Shown in pieces: positions 38,877 to 49,130 of a stretch of 64,000 bases of DNA; position 1 is the first letter of the stretch, and each line of letters starts with the position of its first letter. The stretch comes from Azospirillum lipoferum (lineage in GTDB: Bacteria; Pseudomonadota; Alphaproteobacteria; Azospirillales; Azospirillaceae). The translations under genes and the position numbers were made by a program. Under the pieces are notes generated by a model that saw only the letters and a program-made list of their open reading frames with translations, was not told the origin of the DNA and made no database searches. The stretch is from the NCBI RefSeq assembly GCF_024170005.1, contig NZ_JALJXJ010000014.1:145475-209474 (forward strand), written 5' to 3'.

Positions 38877-40349
38877 ATGGCGGTTCATGACTTAGCGGCG
38901 GCGGCCGGTCTCTTCCGCGAGGGGCGCCGGCAGGAAGCCTTCGACGTCTGTGCCTTGATCCTTGGCGGGCGGCCGGACAATGGCGACGCCTGGCAGCTCT
39001 CCGCCATCATTCGCTTCCAGCAGGGAACAGACGGCGCGGCGGATGCGATCGCGCGCCAACGCAATGCCTGCGCCTGCGATCCCGCCCGCGCTGAATATGC
39101 CGCCAACCTCGCCGCCATGCTGAAGGCTTACGGCGATGGCGGGGCCGCTTTGGTCTGGCTGCGCCGTACCGCCCTGCTGACCCCGGCCGATCCTATGCCC
39201 TGGCGCCGTCTGGCAGCTGCCTGCCAGCAGGCCGGCGACCGGACGGGCACAGTCGATGCCTTTCGCGAAGCCGCCGCCCGGTATCCGCTGCGCTCCGACC
39301 TGCATGCCGATTTCGGTGCGCAGGCCTTGCAGCAGGAGGACGGCCCCACGGCCCTGCGGGCCTTCGGCAACGGTCTGGCACTCGCCCCTGGCAATGCCGA
39401 CGCCTTGCGCAATCTCGGCGTCGCGACCCTGCGCCATGGCCCGGCAGCGGAGGCGGTGGACTGGCTGACCCGACTGCTTACGGTCGAGCCGGACCATGAG
39501 GACGGCTTCTGCGATCTGGCGCTGGCACTCCACCGCCGACAGGCCGAAAGCGGACACACGCGCTGGCGGCAGCACGACCGGCGACTCTTTCCGCCTGTCC
39601 CCGACCGGCTGCGAGTCTTCTACCGGCTGAGCGACCGCGGGAATCCCAAGGAGAAGATCGCCGGCCCCTTCGCCTGTCTCGCCAACTTCCTCGACGTCTT
39701 CCGGCCGGCCGCCGAGGAGTTGCGGCTGATCGCCGACAATTGCCGGGACGATACGGTGGAGCGGGTGGAGGCGATGCTGGCGCAGGCCGGCTGTCTCGGC
39801 ACTGGCGTCATCCGGCGCACGGCCCTGGGCCATCACGGCTCCTTCCTCCATGCCAAGGCGCTGGCACTGGCCGACCCGGTGAGCCAGGATGCCATCGTCT
39901 ATTTCCTGGAGGATGACTATCTGCATCTGCCCGGCGCCCGCGCCATGCTGGCGGAGGGGTTGCAGATCGCCGATTACGTGACGCTGTACGACCATGCCGA
40001 CAAGTACGCCGACCCCGCCGCCACCAGCCTCCATGGGGTGATCGCGGCCGGCGGCGAGGAAACCTGCGTGCTGCGCCGCCCGCTCAGCCATTGGAAATTC
40101 ACCGCCAGCACCACCATGACCTGGGCCTGCCGCCTGTCGACCCTGCGCGCGGACAGCGCCGTCTGGGACCGGTTCCGCATCGAACGGCGGTCCATCGACT
40201 ATTGTCTGCACTACACGCTGGGGGCGGCAGGCCGCTTCCTGGCCTGCCCGCTGCCGGGACACGCCACCCATGGCGAAGCGAACTGGGCCTCGCCCGGTCG
40301 CGACTGGCCGGCTCTGGCGCGGCAGGCCGAGCAGCGGCTACAGCGCTAG
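38877..40349 (+). CDS. TPR protein with C-terminal glycosyltransferase-like domain
   Basis: This 490-residue cytoplasmic protein has five to six tetratricopeptide repeats in residues 1-215 (recurrent W/L-G-Y/F-A-P spacing, for example around LAPGNADALRNLGVATLRHG). A C-terminal domain of about 250 residues follows. The latter contains VYFLEDDYLHLPGARAML, an acidic DD motif at the end of a strand like the metal-binding DxD of GT-A glycosyltransferases, and DYVTLYDHADKY. No transferase family can be named with confidence. It lies divergently from cowN and its last 12 bases overlap the 3' end of rcoM. Whether it has anything to do with CO or nitrogen fixation is unknown. Confidence 0.7.
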   Translation: MAVHDLAAAAGLFREGRRQEAFDVCALILGGRPDNGDAWQLSAIIRFQQGTDGAADAIARQRNACACDPARAEYAANLAAMLKAYGDGGAALVWLRRTALLTPADPMPWRRLAAACQQAGDRTGTVDAFREAAARYPLRSDLHADFGAQALQQEDGPTALRAFGNGLALAPGNADALRNLGVATLRHGPAAEAVDWLTRLLTVEPDHEDGFCDLALALHRRQAESGHTRWRQHDRRLFPPVPDRLRVFYRLSDRGNPKEKIAGPFACLANFLDVFRPAAEELRLIADNCRDDTVERVEAMLAQAGCLGTGVIRRTALGHHGSFLHAKALALADPVSQDAIVYFLEDDYLHLPGARAMLAEGLQIADYVTLYDHADKYADPAATSLHGVIAAGGEETCVLRRPLSHWKFTASTTMTWACRLSTLRADSAVWDRFRIERRSIDYCLHYTLGAAGRFLACPLPGHATHGEANWASPGRDWPALARQAEQRLQR

Positions 40350-41069
40350 GCGCTTCTTCAGCGCATCGGCCCGGTTGCGGCTGAGCGGCACGCGGGGAGC
40401 GCCGGGAGCGGCCATGACGAAGGCGGCGCGGCCGTCCTGCCGCTCCACCGCGCGGGCATGGCGCAGATTGACGATGTAGCCGCGGTGGGTGCGCACGAAG
40501 GACCGGGCGTCGAGCCGCGCCTCCAATTCCGACAGGGGAAGGCCGCAGAAGAAGGCGCCGTCGGCGGTGTGGACCGTGGTGTAATGACCGTCGGCCTGGA
40601 GATAGACGGCATCCGACGGGTCGAGCAGCACGATCCCCTGGCCCTTCTCCACCGGCAGCTTGACCAGCGGCTCAGGCGTCTGCGACGCCGGAACCTGTGA
40701 TGGAAGGATTTGCGCGTCGGCTGCTGCCGGCCGCGCCACCTCCATCAGCATCAGGGCGGTAACCGCGCTCCCCTCCCCCGCCGCGGTTGCGGGCGCCAGC
40801 GCCGTCGCCTTCACCACCAGCACCCGGCCGGGCAACGCCACCATCATCGAACTGGCCGAGGCCGGGGCGGCGGGATCGCCGGCTGCGGCCAGCAGCAGCT
40901 CCACCTTGGCGCGGTGGGAGGGCGGATGGAGGTCGTGCAGATAGGCGCCGACCAGCCCGGCTGCGCGCTCGCCCAGCAGCCGCACCGCCGCCGGGTTCAG
41001 GGCCAGCACCCGCCGCGCGCTGTCCAGCAGCACCAGGCCGACATCCATGTTCTGCAAAGCATAGTCCAT
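40338..41069 (-). CDS. rcoM: RcoM-type haem CO sensor (PAS-LytTR transcription factor)
   Basis: This 243-residue single-component regulator has an N-terminal PAS domain (about 5-110) and a C-terminal LytTR DNA-binding domain (about 138-243, with LQADGHYTTVHT and VRTHRGYIVNL). It aligns with the CO sensor RcoM of Burkholderia xenovorans. His48 in LHPPSHRAK corresponds to the proximal haem ligand His74, and the Met75-Met76 pair in SSMMVALPGR to the Met104 region that CO displaces. The cysteine that ligates ferric haem there (Cys94) has no counterpart here. The ATG is fixed by an in-frame TAG four codons upstream. It follows trmJ by 28 bases. cowN is the obvious candidate target. Confidence 0.83.
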   Translation of the reverse strand: MDYALQNMDVGLVLLDSARRVLALNPAAVRLLGERAAGLVGAYLHDLHPPSHRAKVELLLAAAGDPAAPASASSMMVALPGRVLVVKATALAPATAAGEGSAVTALMLMEVARPAAADAQILPSQVPASQTPEPLVKLPVEKGQGIVLLDPSDAVYLQADGHYTTVHTADGAFFCGLPLSELEARLDARSFVRTHRGYIVNLRHARAVERQDGRAAFVMAAPGAPRVPLSRNRADALKKRLAL

Positions 41070-41097
41070 GGACGCCCACTATAACTGTGCTTGCGGT

Positions 41098-41874
41098 TTA
41101 ACTCTCGCCTTTCCGCCGGCTGCCCTGGATCAGGGCGGCGACGACGCCGTGGAAGGTGCGGACCTCCTGCTCGGTCATCTCCATCCGCTCGAAAGCGTTG
41201 CGGAGGGTACGGACCATCGAGGGGCGCTTTTCCTCGCTGGTGAAGAAGCCGGTGCGGTCCAGCGCCGCCTCCAGCCGTTCGAAGAAGTTCACCCGCTCCG
41301 CCATCGTCGCCGGGCGGGTCTGGCCGGTGTGCAGGAAGCGGTCGGGCGTGCGGTCGCCGGCCTGGAACCACTCGTAGCCGATCAGCAGCACCGCCTGAGC
41401 CAGATTGAGTGAGGAAAAGGCCGGATTCAGCGGCACTGTCACCAGCGTCTGGGCAAGGGTCAAATCGTCGTTGAACAGCCCGGTGCGCTCCGGCCCGAAC
41501 ATCACGCCGACCTTCTGCCCGGCGGCATAGCGCTCCCGCATCTCGCCCGCCGCCACGCGCGGGGTGACGAAGCGCTGGATCATGTCGCGGGTGCGCACCG
41601 TCGTGGCATAGACCGCCTCGAGATCGGCGACCGCCTCGGCCGTGGTCTCGAAGATCGTCGCGTTGTCGATGACGAGGTCGGCGCCCGATGCGGCGGCATT
41701 CGCCTTCGGGTTCGGCCAGCCGTCGCGCGGCTTGACGAGACGCAGGTCGGTCAGCCCGCAATTCAGCATCGCGCGCGCGCAGGCACCGATGTTCTCGCCG
41801 AGCTGCGGTTGCACCAGGATGACGGCCGGGCCGCCAAGGATGGACTCACGGGTGGGGTTCTGGCCGGAGGTCAT
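41098..41874 (-). CDS. trmJ: tRNA/rRNA 2'-O-methyltransferase TrmJ
   Basis: This 258-residue SPOUT methyltransferase is of the TrmJ family, which 2'-O-methylates position 32 of tRNA. The trefoil-knot motifs are present: VILVQPQLGENIGACARAM-type N terminus with the conserved Asn and Arg, GPERTGL (motif 2), and NPAFSSLNLAQAV (motif 3). The C-terminal extension with FFERLEAALDRTGFF matches TrmJ. The frame extends far upstream through the lpxD-like gene in another frame; the ATG at 41874 is used because the family N terminus starts there. It lies 50 bases after lpxD and 28 before rcoM on the same strand, so read-through is possible although the functions are unrelated. Confidence 0.9.
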   Translation of the reverse strand: MTSGQNPTRESILGGPAVILVQPQLGENIGACARAMLNCGLTDLRLVKPRDGWPNPKANAAASGADLVIDNATIFETTAEAVADLEAVYATTVRTRDMIQRFVTPRVAAGEMRERYAAGQKVGVMFGPERTGLFNDDLTLAQTLVTVPLNPAFSSLNLAQAVLLIGYEWFQAGDRTPDRFLHTGQTRPATMAERVNFFERLEAALDRTGFFTSEEKRPSMVRTLRNAFERMEMTEQEVRTFHGVVAALIQGSRRKGES

Positions 41875-41924
41875 GGGAACGATTGTGGTTGAACGATGAA
41901 GGGCGAAGACGGCCGGATCGCCGC

Positions 41925-43046
41925 CTATTCCTGTTGCTCCGCCTCGACCTTCACCGGGCCGCCGTCGATGGCGGTCAGGCGCTTCTTCAGGTCGGAGACG
42001 TCGGCGTACAGGCGCTTCAGGCGGGCGAGGCCCTTGTACTGTTCGAAGGCCCGGGCGCGCGGCACGGCGGGATAGCCCATCCACACCGACTTCGGCGGAA
42101 TGTCCATGCCGACGCCGGAATTGGCGGCCACCACCGCGTCGCTGCCGATCTTCACATGGTCGGCCACGCCGACCTTGCCGGCCAGAACCACGCGGTCGCC
42201 GATCACCGTACTGCCGGCAATGCCGACATGGCCGCACAGCATGCAGTTGGTGCCGACCTGGACGTTGTGGCCGATCTGGACGAGGTTGTCGATCTTGGTG
42301 CCGTTGCCGATGCGGGTGGCCGTCACCGTACCGCGGTCGATGGTGGCGCCGGCGCCGACCTCGACGTCGTCGCCCATGATCACCGTGCCGATGGAGTTCA
42401 CCCGGCGGATCAGCACGTTGGTGCCGACGACGCGGCCGGTGGTCTTGGCCGATTCGACACTGCCCGGCTCCGGCGTCACGAAGCTGAAGCCGTCATTGCC
42501 GATGGCAGCGTTGGGATGGACGATGCAGCGCGCCCCCATCTCCACCCGTTCGCCGATGCGGGCACCGGGATGCAGCAGGCTGCCTTCGCCGATCACCGCG
42601 TCGGCGCCGACCGTGACATGCGGCAGGATGACCACCCCGGCACCGATGCGGGCGCGAGGGCCGACATAGGCGAAGGGGGCGATGGAGGCATCGGGCGCCA
42701 CGACCGCGTCGGGCGCCACATAGGCCTGCGGCGACACCCCCGGCTCGGCATGGACCGGCTTTTCGAACAGGTCGAGCATCCCGGCCATGGCGAAGCGCGG
42801 ACGCTTCACCACGACGCGGCCCTTGATGCCCTCCGGCACCTCGACCCCCTCGGCGACCACGGCGGCGACCGCCTTGCTGCCGGGCAGCAGGGCCAGCAGG
42901 TCCTTGTCCATCGCCAACGCCAGATCCTCCGGCCCTTCCGCTTCCGACGGATGGACGGCGCGGCGGATGGTGAGGGAGCCGTCGCCTTCGACCGCGGCGC
43001 CCAGCGCTTCGGCGATCTCGGTGAGGGTACGGGAGGCCTGGGTCAT
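41925..43046 (-). CDS. lpxD: UDP-3-O-acylglucosamine N-acyltransferase LpxD
   Basis: LpxD adds the N-linked 3-hydroxyacyl chain in lipid A synthesis. The 373-residue protein has the N-terminal uridine-binding domain (to about 100), then a left-handed beta-helix of hexapeptide repeats (for example VAPDAVVAPDASIAPFAYVGP) and a C-terminal helical extension. The catalytic histidine lies in VQIGHNVQVG. The gene is not in the usual bamA-lpxD-fabZ-lpxA cluster; neighbours are trmJ and a cupin. It may be the sole copy moved out of the cluster or a second copy with different acyl preference. A GTG three codons upstream is an alternative start. Confidence 0.9.
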   Translation of the reverse strand: MTQASRTLTEIAEALGAAVEGDGSLTIRRAVHPSEAEGPEDLALAMDKDLLALLPGSKAVAAVVAEGVEVPEGIKGRVVVKRPRFAMAGMLDLFEKPVHAEPGVSPQAYVAPDAVVAPDASIAPFAYVGPRARIGAGVVILPHVTVGADAVIGEGSLLHPGARIGERVEMGARCIVHPNAAIGNDGFSFVTPEPGSVESAKTTGRVVGTNVLIRRVNSIGTVIMGDDVEVGAGATIDRGTVTATRIGNGTKIDNLVQIGHNVQVGTNCMLCGHVGIAGSTVIGDRVVLAGKVGVADHVKIGSDAVVAANSGVGMDIPPKSVWMGYPAVPRARAFEQYKGLARLKRLYADVSDLKKRLTAIDGGPVKVEAEQQE

Positions 43047-43137
43047 GGAGCGCACCAGTATCAGAGTCTTGCACAGGGGCCGTCCGGCGGGACGGCGCGG
43101 CGGACCCTAACACGGGCGTCCGGCAGATGGCGAGGTG

Positions 43138-43602
43138 TCAGAACGCGGTGCCGGGCTGCGCGCGGCCCGTCTGCCCGTCCGCCGTCTCCGGGCGCAGCCA
43201 GCCCTTCACCCGCGCCTTCATCCGGCGCAGCAGCGGCTGGCGCGCCTGGACCGCATAGTATTTCCGCACCGTCTCCAGGATCTCCCAGGTGCCGGTGAAG
43301 CCCATCGGCAGCACCAGCGCGTCGCCCGCCTTGTATTCCCGAGGGGACCCGCCTTCCGGCGTGATGATGACCCGGCCCGACAGCAGCACGCAGAACTCGT
43401 GGTACGGCCAGTCCTTCATCGCCACGAGGCCCGGCGTGCACTGCCACACCCCCGACCGGAAGCGGCTGTAGTCGCCTTCGAAGATGTTGCGGTGGATCTC
43501 CAGCGGCTGGCCCGACAGGATGGTGCCGAAGACCGCCGGCTTGCCGACCTCGTCGTCGGCGATGCGGTGGCTGTCGATGGGGATGGGGGTGTGGTCCGGC
43601 AT
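43138..43602 (-). CDS. Cupin (DUF861-type) protein
   Basis: This 154-residue cupin belongs to the group that includes EutQ-like and ureidoglycine-aminohydrolase-like small cupins (cupin_3/DUF861). Visible are the first strand with GVWQCTPG, the histidine-bearing WPYHEFCVLLSGRVIITPEGG, and the second motif GDALVLPMGFTGTWE. Metal-binding histidines are incomplete compared with enzymatic cupins, so a catalytic function is uncertain. A ribosome site GGGAGAG about 4 bases before the ATG supports the start. The C-terminal 35 residues are basic and not conserved-looking. No functional link to lpxD or the OmpA-like gene is evident. Confidence 0.78.
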   Translation of the reverse strand: MPDHTPIPIDSHRIADDEVGKPAVFGTILSGQPLEIHRNIFEGDYSRFRSGVWQCTPGLVAMKDWPYHEFCVLLSGRVIITPEGGSPREYKAGDALVLPMGFTGTWEILETVRKYYAVQARQPLLRRMKARVKGWLRPETADGQTGRAQPGTAF

Positions 43603-43712
43603 CGGCTCTCCCGGTCGGAGGGTTGGAGGGCGGCGCGCGCAGGGCCGGAGGCCCGTCGGCGCCCCTGCGCAACACCTCACTCCGCCGAAGGTTCCCTGCG
43701 GATCAGAAAAAT

Positions 43713-44348
43713 TCAGCCGCCCAGATTGACGATCTCGACCCGCCGGTTGGCCGCCGCCTTCGGCTGGTCGGGCAGCAGCAGGTCCCGCGCACCCATGCCC
43801 GACGCTTCCAACCGGTCGGCGCGGATGTGGTGGCGCGACACCAGATACTCGACCACCGCCGCCGCCCGTCGCTTGGACAAGGCGAGGTTGGCCGCATCGC
43901 CGCCGACGGCGTCGGTGTGGCCGATGATGCGGAAACGGGTGGTGCCGGCCGTACCCATCACCGCTGCCACCTTGTCCAGGATCGCCCGCGACTCCGGCCG
44001 GATGACGGCGGAGTTGAAATCGAACTCCACCCGGAAGGCGGCGCGCAGCTCCGGCGCCTGCATCGCCGTCGGTCCGGGCAGCGGCGGCACCGTCACCGGC
44101 CCCGGCCGCTCGGCCGAGGGGGCGGCCGGCGGCGGGGCGGCCGGCCGCTGCATCGCCACCGGCGGGCAGTTGGGCCCGGTGGTGCCGAGCAGCGCCGCCT
44201 GAATCTCGCATTCGCTGGGATTCGGCCCCATCGGGGTCGCCGGGCCGGGCAGCCCCTGGGCGAGGCTTCCCGCCGCCGGCAGAACCAGACAGGCGAAAAC
44301 GCCAAGCATCAGGCCCTGCCGCATGGTCGCAATGCGGCTGCGCCGCAT
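43713..44348 (-). CDS. OmpA-family peptidoglycan-binding protein
   Basis: This exported protein of about 211 residues has a signal peptide, a Pro/Ala-rich linker (about 60-95) and a C-terminal OmpA-like domain that binds peptidoglycan. The OmpA signature is visible from IIGHTDAVGGDAAN through SKRRAAAVVEYLV to LEASGMGARDLL, including the Asp and Arg that contact diaminopimelate. No lipobox cysteine was identified at the signal peptide, so a periplasmic or outer-membrane-associated soluble form is likely. The start is either the ATG at 44348 or one at 44324; the open frame to 44462 would overlap the promoter of the divergent TRAP gene. Confidence 0.85.
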   Translation of the reverse strand: MRRSRIATMRQGLMLGVFACLVLPAAGSLAQGLPGPATPMGPNPSECEIQAALLGTTGPNCPPVAMQRPAAPPPAAPSAERPGPVTVPPLPGPTAMQAPELRAAFRVEFDFNSAVIRPESRAILDKVAAVMGTAGTTRFRIIGHTDAVGGDAANLALSKRRAAAVVEYLVSRHHIRADRLEASGMGARDLLLPDQPKAAANRRVEIVNLGG

Positions 44349-44464
44349 GGCGGCATTGTTCGGACCGCGGACGGTCGCTTCAAATTGCGCGTGGAACAGT
44401 CCTGCGTCCATCTGTACGATCCCGGTCCGTATCTTTCGTATAGGGCGCTTGGGAGGAAACAAGC

Positions 44465-45502
44465 ATGAAATCGCTGAAGGCTCTGCTCGCCGGCATTGCG
44501 CTGGCCGCGCTGACGGTTCCCGCCGTGCTGGCCGGTGCTGCGAACGCTGCCGACTACAAGGCGGAGTACAAGCTTTCGACCGTTCTGGGCAAGCCCTTCC
44601 CCTGGGGCGTCGGCGGCGACCGCTGGGCCGAACTGGTCAAGGAGAAGACCGGCGGGCGCATCACCATCAAGATGTATCCCGGCACCTCGCTGGTGAACGG
44701 CGACCAGACCAAGGAATTCACCGCACTCCGCCAGGGCACCATCGACATGGCGGTCGGCTCCACCATCAACTGGTCGCCGCAGGTGAAGGAGCTGAACCTC
44801 TTCTCCCTGCCCTTCCTGATGCCCGACCACAAGGCGCTGGACGCCCTGACCCAGGGCGAGGTCGGCAAGAAGCTGTTCGACCTGCTCGCCACCAAGGACG
44901 TGGTGCCGCTGGCCTGGGGCGAGAACGGCTTCCGCGAGATCTCCAACTCCAAGCACCCGATCCGCACGCCGGCCGACCTGAAGGGTCTGAAGATCCGCGT
45001 CGTCGGCTCGCCGCTCTATCTCGACACCTTCACCGCGCTGGGCGCCAACCCGACGCAGATGAGCTGGGCCGACGCGCAGCCGGCGCTGTCCACCGGCGCC
45101 GTCGACGGGCAGGAGAACCCGCTGGCGATCTTCGTCGCCGCCAAGCTCGCCACGCTGGGCCAGAAGAACCTGACCCTGTGGGGCTATGTCGCCGACCCCT
45201 TGATCTTCGTGGTCAACAAGGAGGTTTGGGCCAGCTGGTCGAAGGAAGACCAGGAGGCGGTGCGAGCCGCCGCCATCCAGGCCGCCGCCGAAGAGGTCGC
45301 GATCTCCCGCAAGGGCATCACCGCCGAGGATGACAGCCTGCTGAAGGAAATCACCGCCCAGGGCGTCGAGGTCGTGCGGCTGACACCGGACCAGCAGAAG
45401 GCCTTCCAGACCGCCACCCAGCCGGTCTTCGACAAGTGGGCCAAGCAGATCGGCCCCGACCTGGTGAAGGCGGCTCAGACCGCCATCGCCGAGCGGAAGT
45501 GA
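44465..45502 (+). CDS. TRAP transporter solute-binding protein (DctP family)
   Basis: This 345-residue periplasmic protein has a signal peptide (cleavage likely after ANA at 28). It contains DctP-family features: an early AEYKLSTVLGKPFPWG strand, MYPGTSLVNGDQTKEFTALRQGTIDMA, the arginine-bearing KGLKIRVVGSPLY that binds the substrate carboxylate, and GAVDGQENPL. TRAP systems import organic acids with a sodium or proton gradient. The membrane subunits DctQ and DctM are absent on both sides, and a strong terminator follows, so the protein is an orphan here that must serve a transporter encoded elsewhere or act as a sensor component. GGGAGGAAAC precedes the ATG. Confidence 0.9.
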   Translation: MKSLKALLAGIALAALTVPAVLAGAANAADYKAEYKLSTVLGKPFPWGVGGDRWAELVKEKTGGRITIKMYPGTSLVNGDQTKEFTALRQGTIDMAVGSTINWSPQVKELNLFSLPFLMPDHKALDALTQGEVGKKLFDLLATKDVVPLAWGENGFREISNSKHPIRTPADLKGLKIRVVGSPLYLDTFTALGANPTQMSWADAQPALSTGAVDGQENPLAIFVAAKLATLGQKNLTLWGYVADPLIFVVNKEVWASWSKEDQEAVRAAAIQAAAEEVAISRKGITAEDDSLLKEITAQGVEVVRLTPDQQKAFQTATQPVFDKWAKQIGPDLVKAAQTAIAERK

Positions 45503-45528
45503 TCGTCCGTTCGCTTGACTGACGAATG

Positions 45529-45555
45529 ACGGCGCCCTTCGGGGCGCCGTTTTTC
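45529..45555 (+). terminator. Rho-independent terminator of the TRAP binding-protein gene
   Basis: ACGGCGCCC and GGGCGCCGT form a perfect 9-base-pair stem with a TTCG tetraloop, followed directly by a run of T residues. Confidence 0.92.
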
Positions 45556-45662
45556 AGGCCCGGCTTTTTTCAACCCACAGGGCACTTGCTTGTGATGCGT
45601 GCTTGCGTGGATTGCGCTACAACTCCCCCCAACTTGCCAGATGGTTTGCGGAGCGGGCGCGT

Positions 45663-46214
45663 ATGACGTCGGAAATGCTGCTGGCGCTGTTCTGCATCGG
45701 TGCCACCCTGCTGTTCCTGGGCATCCGCCGCGGGCTGATCCTGCGGACGGAGCGGGAGATCCGCCGCTGCGGCGCAATCCTGGCCGCCGAACGCGACGCA
45801 CTGGAACTTCAGGCCAACGAGCTGGAGGCCATGCAGGCCGAGATCGAGGCGATGAAGGCAAGGCTGGCGGAACTGTCGACCGACAAGCTGGCCCTCAGCC
45901 GCCGCAGCGGCAAACGCACCGCCGCCACCCGCCGCTTCATCCACGAGATCGGCCGGCCGGAACCGGGGCGCAACCATTTCGTCTTCAAGCTGGCAATGGC
46001 GCCCGGCTTCGCCGCAAAGCCCGATGCCAAGGCGGTGGTCCACCCCGCCATCTGGCGCTTCGGAAACGAGGCGCAGGTCTGGGCCTCCGACTTCGCCGCC
46101 GCCCAGATGCTGACCCGCAACATCTTTCATGACGGCGTGGGCGTCACCGTCTCCGGCGAGGATTCGGACGACAAGGCCGCTGCCCCAGCCGAGTCCGGAG
46201 CCGGCGCGCCATGA
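45663..46214 (+). CDS. Membrane-anchored coiled-coil protein of unknown function
   Basis: This 183-residue protein is not recognised. It has one N-terminal membrane segment (about 5-22), an Arg-rich juxtamembrane piece, then a coiled coil of about 45 residues (ELQANELEAMQAEIEAMKARLAEL). A globular C-terminal part of about 90 residues carries IHEIGRPEPGRNHFVFKL, and an acidic low-complexity tail follows. The ATG at 45663 is chosen; an upstream TTG at 45603 adds 20 residues without apparent meaning. Its stop overlaps the next gene by 4 bases, and that gene has the same plan of membrane anchor, coiled coil and small domain, so the two may form a heteromeric membrane complex. Confidence 0.75.
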   Translation: MTSEMLLALFCIGATLLFLGIRRGLILRTEREIRRCGAILAAERDALELQANELEAMQAEIEAMKARLAELSTDKLALSRRSGKRTAATRRFIHEIGRPEPGRNHFVFKLAMAPGFAAKPDAKAVVHPAIWRFGNEAQVWASDFAAAQMLTRNIFHDGVGVTVSGEDSDDKAAAPAESGAGAP

Positions 46215-46705
46215 GCATCGCCTGGGTTCTGGGAGCCGTCACCAGCCTCGTGATCGGCCTGCTCGGAGAACGGATCCTCGGTATCCGCGCCCGCCGCCAG
46301 TCGGAAAAGCTGGCCGCGCTGAAGGAGCGGCTGGACGTCTACGCCAACTACGCCAAGCTCGCCTCCCTCCGCCGGGCGGAGACGGAAGAAACGCTGGCCG
46401 GCCTGCACCGCGAGGCGGCGGAGATGGAAAGCGAGATCCTGTCCCTGCAATCGGCCGTCACTGACGATGCCGCCCTGACGCCGATGGAGTTCTACTGCGT
46501 CGACCGGGTCGCCCGCTCCGGCGGCCCGCTGTGGTATGTCGCGGTGGAGGCGCTGGACGCCACCGCCCCCTGGGCCGGCATCCGCACCTACGCCGTCGCC
46601 GCGGAGAGTGCCGAGGACGCCCGCAAGCGGATCACCGAACGCCACCCCTCGCCGACCTCGTTCGCCATCTCGCCCGCCGTCCCGCTGGTGCTGCCGGAAC
46701 GCTGA
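46211..46705 (+). CDS. Second membrane-anchored coiled-coil protein of unknown function
   Basis: This 164-residue protein is not recognised. It opens with a short membrane segment (about 4-24), followed by a basic helix and a heptad-patterned helix to about residue 85 (KLAALKERLDVYANYAKLASL and LAGLHREAAEMESEILSLQ). A compact C-terminal alpha/beta domain of about 75 residues contains FYCVDRVARSGGPLWYVAVEA. Translation is coupled to the preceding gene by a 4-base overlap (ATGA). The shared design and coupling suggest that the two proteins work together at the inner membrane. A bidirectional terminator follows. Confidence 0.75.
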   Translation: MSIAWVLGAVTSLVIGLLGERILGIRARRQSEKLAALKERLDVYANYAKLASLRRAETEETLAGLHREAAEMESEILSLQSAVTDDAALTPMEFYCVDRVARSGGPLWYVAVEALDATAPWAGIRTYAVAAESAEDARKRITERHPSPTSFAISPAVPLVLPER

Positions 46706-46747
46706 GTGTGATCGTGCCGTTGGATTAAGGAGCTGAGGCACCAAAGA

Positions 46748-46782
46748 AAAAGGGGGCGCCCCCAACCGGAGCGCCCCCTTTT
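46748..46782. terminator. Bidirectional terminator
   Basis: AAAAGGGGGCGC and GCGCCCCCTTTT form a perfect 12-base inverted repeat with an 11-base loop. A- and T-runs on the two sides allow use in both directions, ending the coiled-coil operon on the plus strand and acs on the minus strand. Confidence 0.9.
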
Positions 46783-46798
46783 CCCATCAACCCGCCAA

Positions 46799-48739
<1,941 letters not shown>

Positions 48740-49130
48740 GAGTGCGATTCCCCCGTGGTGCTTCCGAATTGGCCGGAAGATGATTGGAGGGCGGCGGGCC
48801 GCCGCCCGGAATTGAGCGGCATTATCCACACAAGTTGCGGGACGAACAAGCAAATCGGCCCCTGTAGGCCCCCCGACCAAAGGAGGATTGTGTCCCTGAT
48901 TTTGCAGCGCGAGACTGTTTCTTCTCCAAGCATAACAAGGCACGCCCAATCCCCTGCCCGTCAGGCTGGAGCTGTGTGGTTCGACTGCCGCGACCATCCG
49001 CCGCGCCGCGGCGCAGCATACGGCGATGTCGATCCTGTAACGGACGAACCCTTGCTTAACCCGACCTTAACCGGCTGGCAGCTATAGAGTTGCTGCATTA
49101 CGGTAACGATCATCGGCGGCAAGGATCGCA
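48740..49130. other. Divergent intergenic region between acs and a small gene
   Basis: 391 bases without a supported gene. The right part holds a perfect CtrA-type motif (49056-49070). The left part, upstream of acs, has no motif that I recognise. Confidence 0.5.
49056..49070 (+). promoter_or_regulatory. CtrA-type binding site
   Basis: TTAACCCGACCTTAA matches the alphaproteobacterial CtrA consensus TTAA-N7-TTAA exactly. It lies 60 bases before the start of the 71-residue protein gene. Binding is inferred. Confidence 0.55.
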
